Assembly: GCA_026648125.1 (NCBI GenBank)
Contig: JAPKGD010000048.1
Coordinates: forward strand, 1-8,692
Direction: 5' to 3'
Origin: Bdellovibrionales bacterium
Lineage (GTDB): Bacteria > Bdellovibrionota > Bdellovibrionia > Bdellovibrionales > UBA1609
Length of the DNA stretch: 8,692 nt
A program made the position numbers and the translations under genes. Position 1 is the first letter of the stretch. The number at the start of each line of letters is the position of its first letter. This document shows positions 6,347-8,692 of the stretch, one piece after another. The notes beneath the pieces were generated by a model. That model searched no databases. It had not been told where the DNA came from and saw only the letters and a list, made by a program, of their open reading frames with translations.

Positions 6347-6509
6347 GAAAAATTCTTCAGCCACCGTCCCCACTTGCGACGCTATGGGCCGACAGCTGAG
6401 ACGAATCATATTGAGAAGTTGAAGAAAGCTTTACATCTCAGTTCGATGCAAACAGCGGCCTCGACCCAGTAGATCGATCGAGAGCAAAAACATGCCTCAG
6501 TTTAGTCCG

Positions 6510-6537
6510 TAAAGCAGAGTCCCTAAAAGGCCGAAAT
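6510..6537 (+). promoter_or_regulatory. Candidate FliA (sigma-28)-type promoter for the large lipoprotein
   Basis: TAAAG at 6510-6514 and GCCGAAAT at 6530-6537 resemble the flagellar sigma-28 consensus TAAA-N15-GCCGATAA. The -35 core is exact, the -10 matches six of eight bases, and the spacer is 16 rather than 15. Transcription would begin about 30-35 bases before ATG 6578, leaving room for the ribosome site. I saw no better sigma-70 promoter near this start. It is a motif match only, without expression evidence. Confidence 0.35.
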
Positions 6538-6577
6538 AGATAGGAGAGAATCAGACCTTTTGCCCGTGGGAGATGAT

Positions 6578-8692
6578 ATGTCGTTGTCTAAAAACTGGGG
6601 AACCAAAGCCGGAATGGGCATGGCCGCCACAGTGCTTGGAATTTTGGCAGCGGCGGGCTGCAGCAGAGAAATGGGCGGCCCCGCAAAAGTGACGTTCCTC
6701 ACCAGCAGCGGAGTCGGTAGCCTTTCGTTACCCACCGGGCAAATTAATCACATCGCGATAAATGTTCGTGGTGAGGGTATCCCCGGCGGTGTCATGACCT
6801 ATTCTTGGGACGGCCATAATGAGGGCGCTGTTCCACCCAGTGAGATCGTATTGCAGATTCCCTCTGGACCTTCGCGATTGATTCAATATTTGGGTGTGTT
6901 TAGCGATAAAACTAACACCACTCAGCCATACACTTTTACTTACGACTCCAAAACTTTAGATCTTCAACCCGGTGCTCAGGTTGTAGATCTTTTTCCAGTC
7001 CAAGTGAATACAAGTGGTGGCCGCCAAGGCAATGTGGGCGGTCAGTATATGATGTTTGACGGTAGTATCTCAATGGCGGGCGCTGGAGTATTTGGACCCA
7101 CCGCGCGCTTTCGCATGGAGATTGAGCCGGTTGTCACCGACCCACCCATGGTCGTGGGCTATGCAGAAATGTTCAATGGCTGGATCAAAATGTTTACGAT
7201 TCAGGGAATTAACTTTACTTACCGCAACCTCGACTCAGGGATCACGCTAGCCTCTGTCAACTATAATGCCCTCGCTGCAAGCACGAGCACACGCTTGATG
7301 CACGCTCGTATTCCCACACAAGTGTTTCGCTATGACTCTGGAAATAATAGCTTTCGAGAGGATGATGGCGGGGATATGTTTTTGGGCTTCTTTGGTCCCT
7401 ATTCTACACTTGGCGGATCAGCCGCCTACCCCAGCTCAGCAATTTCAATTCCCGATTTGTTCTTTAAAAGTGGCGCGGTGACCATTCCCGTCAACTGGAA
7501 TACGACGAATCAGGGAGAAGTCGTGAGCGGAGGAACGACAAGTTACAGTGGAGCTCCTTACGTCAACTACCTCTACTTTGACCCGCTTGCCCTTCGCAAC
7601 GGCATTCATGGTATTGGTGGCTTTGATGGACCCTTTCGCTCAGGCGGACTTTCGATCTCTGGTCCTGGCTGCTCAAGCGGCGGCAGCAATGATGCGTCTG
7701 TGGCCGTCTGCCTCGGGGACTTTGATGCTGGTGGCACAAATAACGACCTGAAAATGGTCTGGAATTTTCTCCCTGGCGTGACCATTTCGAATGCCAATGT
7801 CAAAGGCATTGAGGGTGTGACTCCATTCGTGGTGTCCTGTAATAGTTGCGGAGCTAATGATTGCTTTGAACTTTATAAAGAGCAAAATGGCGACGGAATT
7901 CGCTGCTCAGAAATGGGATCCTTTCCTGGTGTCATTAAGTACCCCGATGTTTCGGCCCTTTCTGGCGCAATGACGGTCGCCACCCATTATAACCAAAGCC
8001 TTTCTGGTTCCGGCTATGCCGTTTTCTTGTGCGCCTATCGCACTCGTGCAGATGGCACCCGCCAGTATTTTACCTCCGCTGGACGCGGCTGGTTTGGCGG
8101 GGGCGGTGGACCTATGGGCTCCATTACCATCATGGGCATTATGGAGCTGACAAATTCAAATGCGGACAACTACTTTGTTGACTCCAATCCTTCCGCTGGA
8201 CCCATCGCCAATTTTACATCTGTCGCTGGCGCTTTCTCGTACACCTTTGAAGTTCGTGACTCAGGCGATACGAATGTGTTGTGCGGACCGATCATGGGAA
8301 CTCCGCCCACCATCAGCTTGGGAACTTGTGCATCTCTCAATTCAGAAATCCAATACTCGGCCAGGGTTCGAGCCTATGACGGGAGCGGCAACACCATGTC
8401 AGACGGATCAATGCCCTTCTATCGAGTGATTAATGAGCCCACTCTCTCAGCTCCTTCTTACGATTGCAGCACAACTTGGAACGCAGGAAGTAATGTTTCG
8501 ATGATCGCAAATATTACTGCTGGAAACGCGACCATGATTGATTGGCTTGTTACACCCAATGGACTCGGTTCGAACTCCAGCCCATATTCTGTGAGCGCAG
8601 CAATTACTCTTAATACGGGAATGATTCCTGGTACTTCATATAGTCCAGTTCAATCCCAGTTTACCCTCACACACACCACGGGCTATCAGAAA
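6578..8692 (+). CDS. Very large Cys-rich, beta-rich lipoprotein of unknown function, 3' truncated by window edge
   Basis: The frame is open from ATG 6578 to the last base, 705 codons with no stop, so the true length is unknown. GGGAG lies five bases before the ATG. The N-terminus (MSLSKNWGTKAG) leads into a hydrophobic segment and a lipobox A-A-G-C28 followed by Ser, so a lipid-anchored, probably outer-membrane protein is predicted. The rest is rich in Gly, Ser, Thr, Asn and aromatic residues with alternating beta-strand patterns. A first beta module at about 36-145 contains VLQIPSGPSRLIQYLGV. A middle region at about 150-540 includes a cysteine cluster (C421, C424, C429, C443; NSCGANDC then NGDGIRC) and a glycine run (WFGGGGGPMG). 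An Ig/Fn3-like module at about 545-610 has YTFEVRDSG and YSARVRAYDGSGN with C569 and C584. Another beta module begins near 620 (C630). Paired cysteines suggest disulfides outside the cytoplasm. I do not recognise the family; adhesion or surface display is a guess. A FliA-like promoter precedes it. Confidence 0.85.
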   Translation, partial: MSLSKNWGTKAGMGMAATVLGILAAAGCSREMGGPAKVTFLTSSGVGSLSLPTGQINHIAINVRGEGIPGGVMTYSWDGHNEGAVPPSEIVLQIPSGPSRLIQYLGVFSDKTNTTQPYTFTYDSKTLDLQPGAQVVDLFPVQVNTSGGRQGNVGGQYMMFDGSISMAGAGVFGPTARFRMEIEPVVTDPPMVVGYAEMFNGWIKMFTIQGINFTYRNLDSGITLASVNYNALAASTSTRLMHARIPTQVFRYDSGNNSFREDDGGDMFLGFFGPYSTLGGSAAYPSSAISIPDLFFKSGAVTIPVNWNTTNQGEVVSGGTTSYSGAPYVNYLYFDPLALRNGIHGIGGFDGPFRSGGLSISGPGCSSGGSNDASVAVCLGDFDAGGTNNDLKMVWNFLPGVTISNANVKGIEGVTPFVVSCNSCGANDCFELYKEQNGDGIRCSEMGSFPGVIKYPDVSALSGAMTVATHYNQSLSGSGYAVFLCAYRTRADGTRQYFTSAGRGWFGGGGGPMGSITIMGIMELTNSNADNYFVDSNPSAGPIANFTSVAGAFSYTFEVRDSGDTNVLCGPIMGTPPTISLGTCASLNSEIQYSARVRAYDGSGNTMSDGSMPFYRVINEPTLSAPSYDCSTTWNAGSNVSMIANITAGNATMIDWLVTPNGLGSNSSPYSVSAAITLNTGMIPGTSYSPVQSQFTLTHTTGYQK

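Larger units (their letters stand above)
6249..6577. other. Divergent intergenic region between ldh and the large lipoprotein gene
   Basis: These 329 bases hold no convincing gene. Short frames here are extensions of antisense frames and lack ribosome sites. The left edge has the ldh ribosome site. A weak sigma-70-like pair reading leftward lies at 6317-6346. A small inverted repeat, AAGAA-AAA-TTCTT, lies at 6345-6357. The palindromes AAAGCTTT (6425-6432) and TCGATCGA (6474-6481) are short enough to be chance. A FliA-like promoter reading rightward is at 6510-6537, and the lipoprotein ribosome site is at 6568-6572. I see no tRNA, riboswitch or repeat array in it. Confidence 0.7.

Noticed and set aside
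6105..6399. Plus-strand frames running from inside ldh into the intergenic region
   Set aside because: They begin antisense to the conserved N-terminus of leucine dehydrogenase, have no convincing ribosome site and no recognisable motif.
6472..6481. GATCGATC/TCGATCGA palindrome as a possible regulator site
   Set aside because: It is a short low-information self-complementary string with no second copy or spacing to a promoter.
6566..6568. In-frame GTG as an alternative start for the large lipoprotein
   Set aside because: The nearest Shine-Dalgarno-like AGGAG is about 20 bases upstream, while ATG 6578 has GGGAG at five bases.
6523..6735. Minus-strand 70-codon frame over the start of the large lipoprotein
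   Set aside because: It is antisense to the lipoprotein signal region and lacks support as a gene.
7056..8429. Several short frames on both strands within the large lipoprotein gene
   Set aside because: The plus-strand frame from 6578 is open throughout with coherent lipobox and beta-rich features, so the shorter frames are shadows.

Overview
The window reads as ordinary, densely coded chromosome from a Gram-negative bacterium. Lipoprotein signals, a BamB-like outer-membrane assembly lipoprotein, a YfgM-like membrane-anchored TPR protein and a murein-peptide-type M14 peptidase all point to an outer membrane and periplasm. The gene mix, frequent TTG starts, a FliA-like promoter before a very large lipoprotein, and close to even base composition suggest a Bdellovibrionota or deltaproteobacterial-type genome. 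That placement is inference; no rRNA or other marker is present. I see no tRNA, rRNA, CRISPR array, insertion sequence, phage gene or integrase.

Left part (1-2191, plus strand): the 3' end of a Kef/CPA2-type cation:proton antiporter with a C-terminal TrkA-N (RCK) nucleotide-binding domain, then an exported M14 zinc peptidase related to MpaA, then a cytidine deaminase that overlaps the end of the peptidase gene and may use a rare ATT start. This run converges with the next operon across a 50-base gap. The gap holds a factor-independent terminator whose stem pairs well only in minus-strand RNA.

Middle part (2242-6248, minus strand): a five-gene operon, in transcription order leucine dehydrogenase, YfgM-like TPR protein, BamB-like PQQ-repeat lipoprotein, a small unrecognised Cys-containing lipoprotein, and adenine phosphoribosyltransferase (apt). 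Junctions are 11, 5 and 2 bases, then a 4-base ATGA overlap. The yfgM-bamB pair matches the gene order known from Enterobacteria, where both act in periplasmic and outer-membrane protein biogenesis. Three of the five genes appear to start with TTG, each with a good Shine-Dalgarno.

Right part (6249-8692): a 329-base divergent intergenic region carries a weak candidate promoter for the operon and a FliA (sigma-28)-like promoter for the opposite strand. This is followed by a very large lipoprotein gene, open for 705 codons to the window edge, with clustered cysteines and Ig/Fn3-like beta-rich segments. It is the least characterised large gene here. Nothing supports a wholly new defence, mobile or RNA system. 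The items most worth checking are this lipoprotein and its promoter, the small lipoprotein beside bamB, the exported MpaA-like peptidase, and the ATT start of cdd.
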